A stretch of DNA of 64,000 nt from Avena insularis (Eukaryota > Streptophyta > Magnoliopsida > Poales > Poaceae). A model generated the notes under the pieces. That model was given only the letters and a program-made list of their open reading frames with translations. It ran no database searches and was not told where the DNA came from. The stretch is from contig CM042684.1 of NCBI GenBank assembly GCA_023614405.1, forward strand, positions 531,386,682-531,450,681, given 5' to 3'. The first letter of the stretch is position 1; each line of letters starts with the position of its first letter. Made by a program: the position numbers and the translations under genes. This document shows, in pieces, positions 26,234 through 39,000 of the stretch.

Positions 26234-28470
26234 ATTGGCGCCGTCTGTGGGAACTAGGAGTGCTGATGTTGCGGCTTCTTCGGCCCCATCAAACGCGATC
26301 TACAACTCTGCAACAATGTAAATTCGTCAGCTTTTTGGCGCCTTTGACTTCACCGTCCACACACCGGCTACTCGCCCGGCCTTCGAGTCCGTGGGCGATG
26401 GAATCAGCCTGGCGATTGGGAGCTTCCGCTTCCAAGTTGGTCAGATGGGCACGCTTCGCATGCCCGATCAGCCGACGGCACCGGCGATTGCCCCAGCATC
26501 ATGGTTCCCTCCATCGATCGGCACCCTCAGTGAGCTCAATGCTCCGGCGGTAGTTGGGAGCATGGTCAGTGACAGCCGTCGCGACTCCGATCTAAGCGAT
26601 CTGGCCACTGAAGATGGAACCTAAGGTTCCAGATCTGAAAGTTGTGGAAGCAACAACTTCCCAAATAACTTCATGTGCGCCGTCATCAACGCGGGCGACA
26701 CCTCCGCCAACCGTGCAAACGGTGGCAACACCGGCAACGGCACCGATCCACCCAATCGCGGCAACGGTGGTAACACAACAAGACCACACTTAACGCCGGC
26801 AACGGCGGTAACGGTGACAACGGAGGAGCAGTCGAACCTCCTAGCATAATCAACGAGCAAACCGGCGAACGCGTTGTAAGCAGGCTCAACGAGCAAGAGT
26901 GGGAACGCTGCCGCGAAGCCCTACGAGGTGCACCTCTACCTTTCGGGTCCCCGTAGGAACTACTGATGGGCTACCACTGGCTCCTAAAAGAGGAATTCAA
27001 GCGCCAAAAACAAGCAATCGCGCAACTTGAGGCGCGTAAAAAGGCGGCGGACTAGTCGAGCCTTCGTCGCGCTGGGCTCTCCTCCTACGGAGGATCTTCC
27101 TCAAGAGGCAACGAGCACCTCGCCAGGAAAAGGCAATCGCGGATGGCTCACCTCACCGAACAAGAACGCATAGACTCCGCGAAAGTCCTCGACTTCGGCT
27201 CTATGACAGTCGACATGAGAGGCAACGTGGTTCCCAGGACAACGCAGGCCGCGGTGACAGCAGCCACCATGTACCTTCTCAATAACCAGCCACCAGCTGG
27301 AGATCCCCGAACGGCCATGAACCGATCTATGATCACGGGCCTAGGACTAATCAAGGCCGCCCTCGACAAGGAACCGGTACCAGACCCAAATAAGGGCAAA
27401 GCGCTACTCTTTGCCCTCGTCCAGCGATGATAGTCACGACCTGTCTCGGCGCCGCCGCTCATGGCGACACGATCGCGACTACGATGCACGCGATGAACTC
27501 ACGCAGCGCAAGATCGACAAGTCAAGGGCACGACGTGCTCGGTCGACTGACTCGGAAGAAGAAGATGGGGAGCTCCACGGCGCGGATGCTTCCAGCGAGA
27601 TCCATCGTGCAAAGCGAATGCCTAAAGGGTTCAAACTCCCATCGGAGAACCCAAATTTGACGGCCTGCAGACCCCAAGATCTGGCTGGAGGATCACATCT
27701 CCTCCGTCAGCTACATGGAGGCGCCAAAGTATCGCCATGCAATGCTTGCAGCCTATAGTATGCCGCTTCGGGCATGGCTCAATAACCTCCCACGGATCCA
27801 TTCGAAGTCGGGATGAGCTGGTCACAGCCCGCGCGCAACTTTAAGGGCACGCATAAACGCCCTCAATCGAAGAACCAGATCTTGCCAAAAAGATCTGGCG
27901 AATCGCTGCGCTCTTACATCCAAAGGTGGTCCATCATGAAGAACTCCGCGGAGAACATCTCGGAAGACCGCGCGATTGATGCATTCAACGGTGGTGTCCG
28001 CCGCATGGAACTCAGGGAGGAGCTAGGCCGCTCAAAACCCCAGACCATCGACCACCTGATGGAGATCGCAAATCGGTGGGCCGATGGAGAAGACTCGATG
28101 AAGAATCACGTTCACTCTGACAAGGAGGCAGAACTCGAACGAAGATGCGGCCGCCGGAGTAAGCATCACATGCGTGTCTATGACGATCGCGATGACGTCA
28201 GCATGGTCGCAGCCGGCTACGCCTAGACGCGACGATAACCGCAATAGCGGATACCGCAGTGGCGGATACCGCGACTCCGGGAAAACCACGCAAGTGTGGC
28301 AACGCCGCACTCGCGATGAAGCACCCACGACCTCCATCGAGGACAAACTGTCCGGGCCATGCACGGTACACTTCTACATCGACAAGCATGATGGCAAGAG
28401 AAAGTCCAGCCACCTCCTCAAGGACTGCCGCGAGTTCCTCAAGCTACATGAGGGATTGGTTCGGATGAAC
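26205..28470 (+). pseudogene. gag region of the embedded gypsy element, degraded
   Basis: An ATG at 26205, inside the LTR, reads MGIDELNPRQLAPSVG straight across the primer-binding site before a TAA at about 26318. Downstream pieces in shifting frames share FDFTVHT, GDGISLAIGSF and GTLRMPDQP with the second copy. The capsid-like part follows: 27143-27430 (MAHLTEQERIDSAKVLDF...) and 27813-28226, which contains SGESLRSYIQRWSIMKN and AIDAFNGGVRRMELREELGR, typical of plant gypsy Gag. At 28340-28470 a CTVH..H..KDC arrangement resembles the nucleocapsid zinc knuckle. Several frameshifts and stops mean no complete Gag can be made. It would normally form the virus-like particle in the cytoplasm. Confidence 0.75.
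26236..26253 (+). other. Primer-binding site
   Basis: TGGCGCCGTCTGTGGGAA lies two bases after the LTR end, the expected place for the minus-strand primer site. The TGGCGCCG start resembles the site of Athila/Tat elements that use the 3' end of a tRNA (often tRNA-Asp). The tRNA identity is inferred, not demonstrated. Confidence 0.7.
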
Positions 28471-29385
28471 CGCAATGTAGTCGAAAGAGGCTACGGAGCC
28501 GCTCCAGGCACCGTGGCACATGGCGCACCACCACCACCACCTGGGCCACCCCCGAACGGAGCTGCACCAGACCAGCACCATGGAGGCGAACCGTACCCAC
28601 GGGCCATGGGTACCATGATGATCCAAAAGGGGCGCCCCTCCAATAGGGTGCAAAACGCCATCACTCGCCAAGTCAACTTGGCCACGACCGCCACCATCCA
28701 CCACCGAGTACGCTGGCGTGAGTCGCCCATTACCTTCGAAACGCGACCACCCGCCTCAAGTACCTCACCCAGGTCATTGCCCCTTTGTACCGAGGCGCAA
28801 ATTGAGGCTTGACATGAGTCGCGTCTTCATGGATGACGAAGCAGCATCAACCTCATATTTGCGAGTACCTTGCAGCAATGAGATCCTCTAACCTGCTTGA
28901 GGCATCGACAACGCTCCATGGCATCGCCGGAAAGGCGATACCCCGGGCAAAATCAACCTCGACGCCATATTCGCATGCCAAGGAACTTCCGCGAGCGCAT
29001 CGACTTTGAGGTCGTCGACCGCCCTCATAATACCACTGCATCCTCGACGCTGGCGTCGCTTAGGTTCATGGCGGTACCCCACTACGCCTACCGCAGATGA
29101 AAATGCCAGGTCCCAATAGCGCCATGACGATCAACGGAGCTTGACGTCCGACAATGACAGGAATTCAGCGAATCTCCCGGTCCTTGACATGCGTGAAGAG
29201 CTCACGCGATTGAAGGAAACGACAGACATACGCCCCCCCGAGTAGGCCAAGCTCACCTGACCTCTCCTTCGACTCATATGTGCACACAAAGAAGGTGCGG
29301 GTCCATCCATCAGATCCCGCTAAAACGGCCCTCATCGCCAACAACTTGAGTCCCGCATAGGAACTCGCGCTCATCGAATTCCTCC
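28471..29385 (+). other. Protease-region remnant of the gypsy element
   Basis: This lies between gag and reverse transcriptase, where the aspartic protease should be. Frames are short and no D-[ST]-G active-site motif could be identified with confidence. A Pro-rich tract (PPPPPGPPPNG, near 28520-28560) marks the Gag end. Confidence 0.4.
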
Positions 29386-31760
29386 GTGAGCACTGGGAAA
29401 TTTTTGCCTGGTGTCCTGTGGACATGCCAGGAGTTCCTAGGGAATTCGCCGAGCATGCACTCAACGTCAACCCCGACGCAAGGCCAGTCAAGCAATCAGC
29501 GATCGTTCGAGCCATGGCGCAGCAATGGAATGGAGATCAACAGAATCCTCGAGGTCAAATTCATACGCGAGATCAAGGAAAGCACTTGGCTCGCCAATAC
29601 AGTGCTGGTACCAAAAAAGGACACGGATATCCTACGGATGTGCATGGACTTCACTTCTTTAAACAAGCACTGCCCAAAAGATCACTTCCCGCTACCACGG
29701 ATCAATCAAATCATCGACTCCACCATTGGATGCGGCGCCCGCTTCCTCGACACCTACTCGTGCTATAACCAAATTCGAATGAAGGAGGAAGACCAGGAGA
29801 AGACCGCTACATAACGCCTTCGTGTGTTCTACATACACAATGCCCTTCGGGCTAAAAAACACGGGCGCCACATACCAGCGGTGCACGCAGGCTTGCCTCA
29901 AGGAGCAACTAGGTCGCAACATCCAAGTCTATGTCAACGACATAGTAATCAAACCCACGGAAGAAGCCTCGCTAATCGATTTACTTGCGAAACCTTCGCC
30001 AATCTCGATCGCCACCGGATAAAGCTCAATCCGACAAATGCGCCTTGCGTACCACTATCTGGAGCTGCCGGGTATCTCATCTCCGAGGGGACCGAGGCAA
30101 ACCCGAAAAGATAAAGGCCATACCGTCCATGGAGAAGCCTAAGAACATAAGAGGCGCCCAGCAACTAGGACGAATCGCCCTCACCGATTTATCGGTCGAA
30201 TGGGAGAAAAGGCGCCGCCTTCTATCAGCTCCTCCGCAAAGTCGACAAATTCGAGTGGACCAATGAAGCGCAAGAAGCATTCAAGACCTCAAGCGCTATC
30301 CACCTCGCCAAGACAGGACTCCACGAAAGGGAACCATCGCTGATGTACATCTCCGCTACCAACCAAGTGGTTAAAGGTGCAAAGGTTCGTCGTTGAGAGG
30401 GCCGAGGAAAACAAGGTCCACGGCGTACAACGCCCGGTATACTACCTCAGCGAGATCCTCACGCCAACAAAACAGCGGTACCCGCACTACTAGAAGCTGG
30501 TTTATGGCGTCTTTATGACCGCCCGGCGACTGCGCCATTACATCCAGGAACACCCAATCGTGGTAGTCAACGACGCCCCATTGGGACATATCCTCAATAA
30601 CCCCGACGCCACGGGGCGAGTCGCGCTTTGGGGAATCGAACTGTCTCCATGAGACATCACATACTAAAAAGCGAGACGCAATCAAGTCGCAAGTTCTCCC
30701 CGACTTCCTCGCATTGGATGGAAAACCAACTCTCGGACAAGCGGATATGTCCTACCTGCATAATGCACTTCGATGGGTCCAAGAGGAAAGATGGAGCGGG
30801 AGCGGTGTCATCGACATCACCTCAAGGGGACAAGCTGAAATATATCCGCGAATGCGTTCACAGCCTCAAACAACGAGGCTGAATACGAGGCCCCGCTGCA
30901 CGGGATGAGGATGGCAAAAGCCTGCGCACAAAGAGGCTAATCATATATGGCGACTCCAAGCTGGTCGCCAACCAAACAATGCACGAGTGCGACGCACTGA
31001 AGGACAACATGATCGCATACCGCGACCTCTACGACACACTTGAAGGAGACTTCGATGGTTGTGAGTTGCGACACATAGGCCGCGAAAGCAATGAGGAGGC
31101 GGACGCACTCGCCAACATAGGCTCCACCTGCGCACCCATACCACCTGGGGTATTTCTCGAGCGCATATGCGAACGCTCCATCAAGCCAAAGGCCGCAGAG
31201 AAGAAAACAAGTGCAGCAACGGACTCGGGGGCTACGCCACCGAATGAGCCAATGACACTCGATGACTTGGAGCTCGACACAGGACTCGAGGGACCAATGA
31301 GCGTCAGGATGATCGAACAATCATGGACGCAGCCGTACATTACGTACCTCCTCAGCAAGCGCCTACCGGACGACCCGGCAGACGCACGACACATCGCGCG
31401 ATGCTCCAAGGCATTCGCCGTTATTAACGGAGAACTGTATAAATGCGGCATCACAGGCCTGTTACAACGATGTGTCTCCCTAGCCAATGGAAGAGCAGCC
31501 CTCCTCGACATCCATGAAGGGACCTGCGGGCACCACGCCGGCAGTCGCGCCCTCATTGCCAAAGCTCTACGAGCTGGATTTTACTGGCCCAAGGCCATGC
31601 GCGATGCCAAGGATATAGTCCAAAAGTGCAACGCTTGCCAGCGATTCACGGACAAGCCACACGCACCAGGCGCAGAACTACGGCCCATTCCATTGGCCTG
31701 GCCCTTCGCACAATGGGGGCTTGACATGGTGGGCAAGCTCCCAAGGTCCTCGCAAGGCTG
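29386..31760 (+). pseudogene. pol region: reverse transcriptase, RNase H and integrase N-terminus
   Basis: RT pieces are IREIKESTWLANTVLVPKK, LNKHCPKDHFPLPRINQIID and FLDTYSCYNQI (29550-29790). After a frameshift come TMPFGLKNTGATYQR and the catalytic box, here YVNDIV instead of YVDDIV (29925-29950), so a catalytic Asp codon is lost. RNase H is recognisable as MHFDGSKRKDGAGAV (near 30760-30810) and YGDSKLVANQ...HIGRESNEEADALAN (30945-31115). The longest open stretch, 30979-31764, covers the RNase H end and the integrase zinc domain (GHHAGSRALIAKALRAGFYW...CNACQRF, near 31530-31650). It ends at WGLDMVGKLP, where the first catalytic Asp of the integrase core lies; the remainder of the core is deleted. 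Stops and frameshifts exclude activity. Confidence 0.85.
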
Positions 31761-31762
31761 GT

Positions 31763-34700
31763 GAAAAACGACGAGTTTTTGGTCATAACTCTCAAACATG
31801 TATCGGATCTTAGGGTTGATGTAAATCCCCACTGGAACCCCAAGCATGTGGGCAATAACTCGTGAAAACGGCCATAATACGTGAAATCGATGAGTTTTTG
31901 GTTAGAACTCTCAAACATGTACCGGGTCTAACGAGCCATGCAAATCCCCCTGGAAACTCATAATTGTAGGTAATAGAGCATGGAAATGACCATAAAACAT
32001 TAAAACAACAAGTTTTTGGTCATGCCCTCAAACATGTATCGAGTCTAATGGTCGTTGTAAATCGCCCTGAAACCCTAGAACTGTGGCAATACCTCATGAA
32101 AACCGTCATAAAACACAAAAACGATGAATTTTTGGTCATCCCCTTAGACATGCATCGGATCTAACGGTCCATGCAAATTCCCATGGAGCACCAAAACAGT
32201 GTGCAATAGCTCATGAAAACAGCCGTAAAACGCAAAAAACGACGAGTTTTTTGTCATAACTCTCAAACATGTATCAGGTCTCAGGATCGTTGTATATCCC
32301 CGTGGAGCACCAAAACAGTGTCCAATAGATCATAAAAACAGCCGTAAAACATGAAAAACGGCGAGTTTTTGGTCATAACTCTCAAACATGTATCGGGTCT
32401 TAGGCTCGTTGTAAATCCCCACTGGAACCCCAAAACTGTGGGCAATAACTCGTGAAAACAGGCATAATACGCGAATCGACGAGTTTTTGGTTACAACTCT
32501 CAAACATGTATTGGGTCTAATAAGCCATCCAAATCCCCTTGGAAACTCGCACTGTAGGTAATAGAGCATGAAAACATCCATAAAACTTAAAAACCACAAG
32601 TTTTTAGTCATGCCCTAAAAAATGTATCGGGACTAATGGTCGTTGTAAATCGCCCTGAAACCCTATAACTGTGGCAATACCTCATGAAAGCGGTCAGAAA
32701 ACACAAAAAACGACAAATTTTTGGTCATCCCCTTAAACATGCACCGGATCTAATGGTCCATGCAAATCCCCATGGAGCACCAAAACAGTGTGCAATAGCT
32801 CATGAAAACGGCCGTAAAACGCGAAAACAACGAGTTTCTGGTCATAACTCTCAAACATGTATCAGGTCTTAGGATCGTTGTAAATCCCCTTCGATCGCCA
32901 AAACAGTGTCCAATAGCTCATGAAAATGGCCTTAAAACGTGAAAAATGACGAGTTTTTGGTCATAACTCTCAAACATGTATCGGGTCTTAGGGTCGTTGT
33001 AAATCAACACTAGAACCCTAAGCATGTGGGCAATAACTCATGAAAACGGCTATAATATGCGAAATCGATGAGTTTTTGGTTAGAACTCTCAAACATGTAT
33101 CGGGTCTAACGAGCCATGAAAATCCCCTTGGAAACTCACAATTGTAGGTAATAGAGCATGGAAATGACCATAACACATTAAAACAACAAGTTTTTGGTCA
33201 TTCCCTCAAACTGTATCGGGTCTAATGCTCGTTGTAAATCGCCTTGAAACCCTAGAAGTGTGGCAATACCTCATGAAAACGGTCATAAAACACAAAAACA
33301 CAAGAAGTTTTGGTCATCCCCTTAAACATTAATCGTATCTAGCGGTCCATGCAAAACCCCATGGAGCACCAAAGCAATGTGCAATTGCTCATGAAAACGG
33401 CCATAAAACGCGAAAACGACGAGTTTCTGGTCATAACTCTCAAACATTTATCAGGTCTTAGGATCATTGTAAATCCCCGTAGAGCACCAAAACAGTGTCC
33501 ATTAGCTCATGAAAACGGCCGTAAAACGTGAAAAACAATGAGTTTTTGGTCAAAACTCTCAAACATGTATCGAGTCTTAGGGTCATTGAAAATCCCCACT
33601 AGAACCCCAAAACTGTGGGCAATAACTCGTGAAAACAACCATAATACGCGAAATCGACGAGTTTTTGGTTAGAACTCTCAAACATGTATTGGGTCTAATG
33701 AGCCATGCAAATCCCCTTGGAAACTCGCACTGTAGGTAATAGAGCATGAAAACGTCCAAAAAACTTAAAAACTACAAGTTTTTGGTCATGCCCTCAAAAC
33801 TTTATCGGGTCTAACGGTCGTTGTAAATCGCCCTGAAACCCTAGAGGTATGGCAATACCTCATGAAAGCGACCATAAAACACAAAAAACGACAAATTTTT
33901 GGTCATCCCCTTAAACATGCATCGGATCTAACGGTCCATGCAAATCCCCATGAAGCACCAAAACAGTGTGCAATAGCTCATGAAAATTGCCGTAAAATGC
34001 GAAAATGACGAGTTTCTGGTCATAACTCTCAAACATGTATCAGGTCTTAGGATTGTTGTAAATCCCCTTCGAGCGCCAAAACAGTGTCCAATATCTCATG
34101 AAAACGGTCGTAAAACGTGAAAAACGACGAGTTTTTGGTCATAACTCTCAAACATGTACCGGGTCTTAGGGTCGTTGTAAATCCCCACTGGAACCCCAAA
34201 ACTGTGGGAAATAACTCGTAAAAATGGCCATAATACGCGAAATCGACGAGTTTTTGGTTAGAACTCTCAAACATGTATCGGGTCTAACGAGCCATGAAAA
34301 TCCCCCTGGAAAATCACAATTGTAGGTAATAGAGCATGGAAATGACCATAAAACATTAAAACAACAAGTTTTTGGTCATGCCCTCAAACATGTATCGGGT
34401 CTAATGGTCGTTGTAAATCGCCTTGAAACCCTAGAACTGTGGCAATACCTCATGAAAACGGTCATAAAACACAAAAACACAAGAAGTTTTGGTCATCCCC
34501 TTAAACATTAATCGTATCTAATGGTCCATGCAAATCCCCATGGAGAACCAAAACAGTGTGCAATAGCGCATGAAAACGGCCATAAAACGCGAAAACAACG
34601 AGGTTCTGTTCATAACTCTCAAACATGTATCAGGTCTTAGGATCATTGTAAATCCCCCTAGAGCACCAAAACAGTGTCCAATAGCTCATGAAAACGGCCG

Positions 34701-34967
34701 TAAAACATGAAAAACAATGAGTTTTTGGTCAAAACTCTCAGACATGTATCGAGTCTTGGGGTCGTTGTAAATCACCACTAGAACCCCAAAACTGTGGGCA
34801 ACAACTCGTGAAAACAACCATAATACGCGAAATCGATGAGTTTTTGGTTAGATCTCTCAAACATGTATCGGGTCTAACGAGCCATGCAAATCCCCCTGGA
34901 AACTCACAATTGTAGGTAATAGAGCATGGAAATGACCATAAAACATTAAAACAACAAGGTTTTGGTC
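31763..34967 (+). repeat. Satellite segmental duplication, copy 2 (partner at 20731)
   Basis: This is the partner of 20731-23935 at an offset of 11032-11035 bp. Its start coincides with the end of the retroelement fragment. A four-monomer length difference follows at about 34967. Confidence 0.85.
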
Positions 34968-36000
34968 ATGCCCTCAAACATGTATCGGGTCTAATGGTCG
35001 TTGTATATCGACCTGAAACCCTAGAACTGTGGCAATACCTCATGAAAACGGTCAGAAAACACAAAAACGACGAATTTTCGGTCATCTCCTTAAACATGCA
35101 TCGGATCTAACGGTCCATGCAAATCCCCATGGAGCACCAAAACAGTGTGCAATAGCTCATGTAAACGGCCGTAAAACGCAAAAAACGACAAGTTTTTTGT
35201 CATAACTCTCAAACATGTATCAGGTCTCAGGATCGTTGTAAATCTCCCTGGAGCGCCAAAACAGTGTCCAATAGATCATGAAAATGGCCGTAAAACATGA
35301 AAAACGGCGAGTTTTTGGTCATAACTCTCAAACATGTATCGGGTCTTAGGGTCGTTGTAAATCCCCACTAGAACCCCAAACTGTGGGCAATAACTCGTGA
35401 AAACGGCCCGCAATACGCAAAATCGACGAGTTTTTGGTTAGAACTCTCAAACATGTATTGGGTCTAATGAGCCATGCAAATCCCCTTGGAAACTCGCACT
35501 GTAGGTAATAGAGCATGAAAACGTCCATAAAACATAAAAACAACAAGTTTTTTGTCATGCCCTCAAAAATGTATCGGGTCTAATGGTCGTTGTAAATCGC
35601 CCTGAAACCCTAGAACTGTGGCAATACCTCATGAAAACGGTCATAAAACACAAAAACGACAAAGTTTTGGTCATCCCCTTTAACATCCATCGTATCTAAC
35701 AGTCCATGCAAATCCCCATGGAGCACCAAAATAGTGTGCAATAACTCATGAAAACGGCCGTAAAACGCAAAAAATGAGGAGTTTCTGGTCATAAGTCTCA
35801 AACATGTATCAGGTCTTAGGATCGTTGTAAATCCCCCTGGAGCGCCGAAACAGTGTCCAATATCTCACGAAAACGGTCGTAATACATGAAAAACGACGAG
35901 TTTTTGCTCATAACTCTCAAACATATATAGGGTCTTAGGGTCGTTGTAAATCCCCACTAGAACCTCGAGCATGTGGGCAATAACTCGGGAAAATGGCCAT

Positions 36001-39000
36001 AATACGCGAAATCGATGAGTTTTTGGTTAGAACTCTCAAACATGTATCGGGTCTAACGAGCCATGAAATCCCCCTGGAAACTCACAATTGTAGGTAATAG
36101 AGCATGGAAATGACCATAAAACATTAAAACAACAAGTTTTTGGTCATGCCCTCAAACATGTATCGGGTCTAATGCTCGTTGTAAATCGCCTTGAAACCCT
36201 AGAACTGTGGCAATACCTCATGAAAACGGTCATAAAACACAAAAACACAAGAAGTTTTGGTCATCCCCTTAAACATTAATCGTATCTAGCGGTCCATGCA
36301 AATCCCCATGGAGCACCAAAACAGTGTGCAATAGCTCATGAAAACGGCCATAAAACGCGAAAACGACGAGTTTCAGGTCATAACTCTCAAACATGTATCA
36401 GGTCTTAGGATCATTGTAAATCCCCTTGGAGCACCAAGACAGTGTCCAATAGCTCATGAAAACGGCCGTAAAACGTGAAAAACGATGAGTTTTTGGTCAA
36501 AACTCTCAAACATGTATCGAGTCTTAGGGTCGTTGTAAATCCCCACTAGAACCCCAAAACTGTGGGCAATAACTCGTGAAAACAACCATAATACGCGAAA
36601 TCGATGAGTTTTTGGTTAGATCTCTCAAACATGTATCGGGTCTAACGAGCCATGCAAATCCCCCTCGAAACTCACAATTATAAGTAATAGAGCATGGAAA
36701 TGACCATAAAACCTTAAAACAACAAGTTTTTGGTCATGCCCTCAAACAAGTATCGGGTCTAATGCTCGTTGTAAATCGCCCTGAAACCCAAGAACTGTGT
36801 CAATACCTCATGAAAATGGTCATAAAACACAAAAACGATGAATTTTTGGTCATCCCCTTAAACATGCATCGGATCTAACGGTCCATGCAAATCCCCATGG
36901 AGCACCAAACAATGTCCAATAGCTCATGAAAACGGCCGTAAAACGTGAAAAACGACGAGTTTTTGGTCATTACTCTTAGACATGTATCGGGTCTTAGGGT
37001 TGTAAATCCCACTAGAACCCCACACCGGGCATAACTCGAAACGGCCATAATACGCGAAATCAACGAGTTTTTGGTTAGAACTCTCAAACATGTATCGGGG
37101 GTCTAAAGAGCCATGCAAATCCCCCTAGAAACTCGCACTGTAGGTAATAGAGCATGAAAACGGCCATAAAACGTAAAAACAACAAGTTTTTGGTCATGCC
37201 CTCAATCATGTATCGGGTCTAATGGTCATTGTAAATCGACCTGAAACCCTAGAACTATGGCAATACCTCATGAAAACGGTCATAAAACATAAAAACAACA
37301 AGTTTTTGGTCATGCCCTGAAACATGTATCGGGTCTAATGGTCGTTTTAAATCGCCCTGAAACCCAAGAACTGTGTCAATACCTCATGAAAATGGTCATA
37401 AAACATAAAAACGACGAATTTTTGGTCATCCCCTTAAACATGCATCGGATCTAACGGTCCATGCAAATCCCCATGGAGCACTAAAACAGTGTCCAATAGC
37501 TCATGAAAACGGCCGTAAAACGTGAAAAACTGCGAGTTTTTGGTCATAACTCTCAGACATGTATCGGGTCTTAGGGACGTTGTAAATCCCCACTAGAACC
37601 CCAAACTGTGGGCAATAACTCGTGAAAACGGCCCGCAATATGCGAAATCAACGAGTTTTTGGTTAGAACTCTCAAACATGTATCGGGTCTAACGAGCCAT
37701 GCAAATCCGCCTGGAAACTCGCACTTAAGGTAATAGAGCATGAAAACGGCCATAAAACATAAAAACAACAAGTTTTTGGTCATGCCCTCAAACATGTATC
37801 GGGTCTAATGGTCGTTGTAAATCGCCCTTAAACCCTAGAATTGTGGCAATACCTCATGAAACCGGTCATAAAACACAAAACGCAATTTTCGGTCATCCCC
37901 TTAAACATGCATCGGATCTAACGGTTGATGCAAATCCCCATGGAGCACCAAAACAGTGTGCAATAGCTCATGAAAACGGCCGTAAAACGCAAAAAAGGAC
38001 GAGTTTTTTGTCATAACTCTCAAACATGTATCAGGTCTTAGGATCGTTGTAAATCCCCCTGGAGCGCCGAAACAGTGTCCAATATCTCATGAAAACGGTC
38101 GTAATACATGAAAAACGACGAGTTTTTGCTCATAACTCTCAAACATATATCGGGTCTTAGGGTCGTTGTAAATCCCCACTAGAACCCCAAGCATGTGGGC
38201 AATAACTCGGGAAAACGGCCATAATACGCGAAATCGATGAGTTTTTGGTTAGAACTCTCAAACATGTATCGGGTCTAACGAGCCATGCAAATCCCCCTGG
38301 AAACTCACAATTGTAGGTAATAGAGGATGGAAATGACCATAAAACATTAAAATAACAAGTTTTTGGTCATGCCTTCAAACATGTATCGGGTCTAATGCTC
38401 GTTGTAAATCGTCTTGAAACCCTAGAACTGTGGCAATACCTCATGAAAACGGTCATAAAACACAAAAACGACGAATTTTTGGTCATCCCCTTAAACATTA
38501 ATCGTATCTATCGGTCCATGCATATCCCGATGGAGCACCAAAACAGTGTGTAATAGCTCATGAAAACGGCCGTAAAATGCGAAAACGACGAGTTTCTGGT
38601 CATAACTCTCAAACATGTATCAGGTCTTAGGATCGTTGTAAATCCCCTTCGAGCACCAAAACAGTGTCCAATAGCTCATGAAAACGGCCGTAAAACGTGA
38701 AAAACGACGAGTTTTTGGTCATAACTCTCAAACATGTATCGGGTCTTAGGGTCGTTGTAAATCCCCACTGGAACCCCAAAACTGTGGGCAATAACTCGTG
38801 AAAATGGCCATAATACGCGAAATCGACGAGTTTTTGGTTAGAACTCTCAAACATGTATCGGGTGTAACGAGCGATGCAAATCCCCCTAGAAACTCGCACT
38901 GTCGGTAATAGAGCATGAAAACGGCCATAAAACTTAAAAACAACAGGTTTTTTGTCATGCCCTCAAAATGTATCGGGTCTAATAGTCGTTGTAAATCGCC

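Larger units (their letters stand above)
25743..31760 (+). mobile_element. Truncated Ty3/gypsy (Tat-like) retrotransposon inside the satellite
   Basis: The element consists of a 5' LTR (25743-26233), a primer-binding site, degraded gag, reverse transcriptase, RNase H and the N-terminal part of integrase, all in plus orientation. It stops just after integrase LDMVGKLPRSSQGW. The rest of integrase and the 3' LTR are missing. The domain order RT-RH-IN is Ty3/gypsy, and the style of gag and of the TGGCGCCGTCTGTGGGAA primer site is that of Tat/Retand relatives. Many stops and frameshifts make it non-autonomous and old relative to the satellite homogenisation. A second member of the family begins at 62294. 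No 5-bp target duplication is present; GTG occurs on both sides (25740-25742 and 31761-31763). Confidence 0.9.

Noticed and set aside
25740..31763. GTG on both sides as a true target-site duplication
   Set aside because: Gypsy integrases normally make 5-bp duplications, the 3' LTR is missing, and three bases can match by chance or microhomology.
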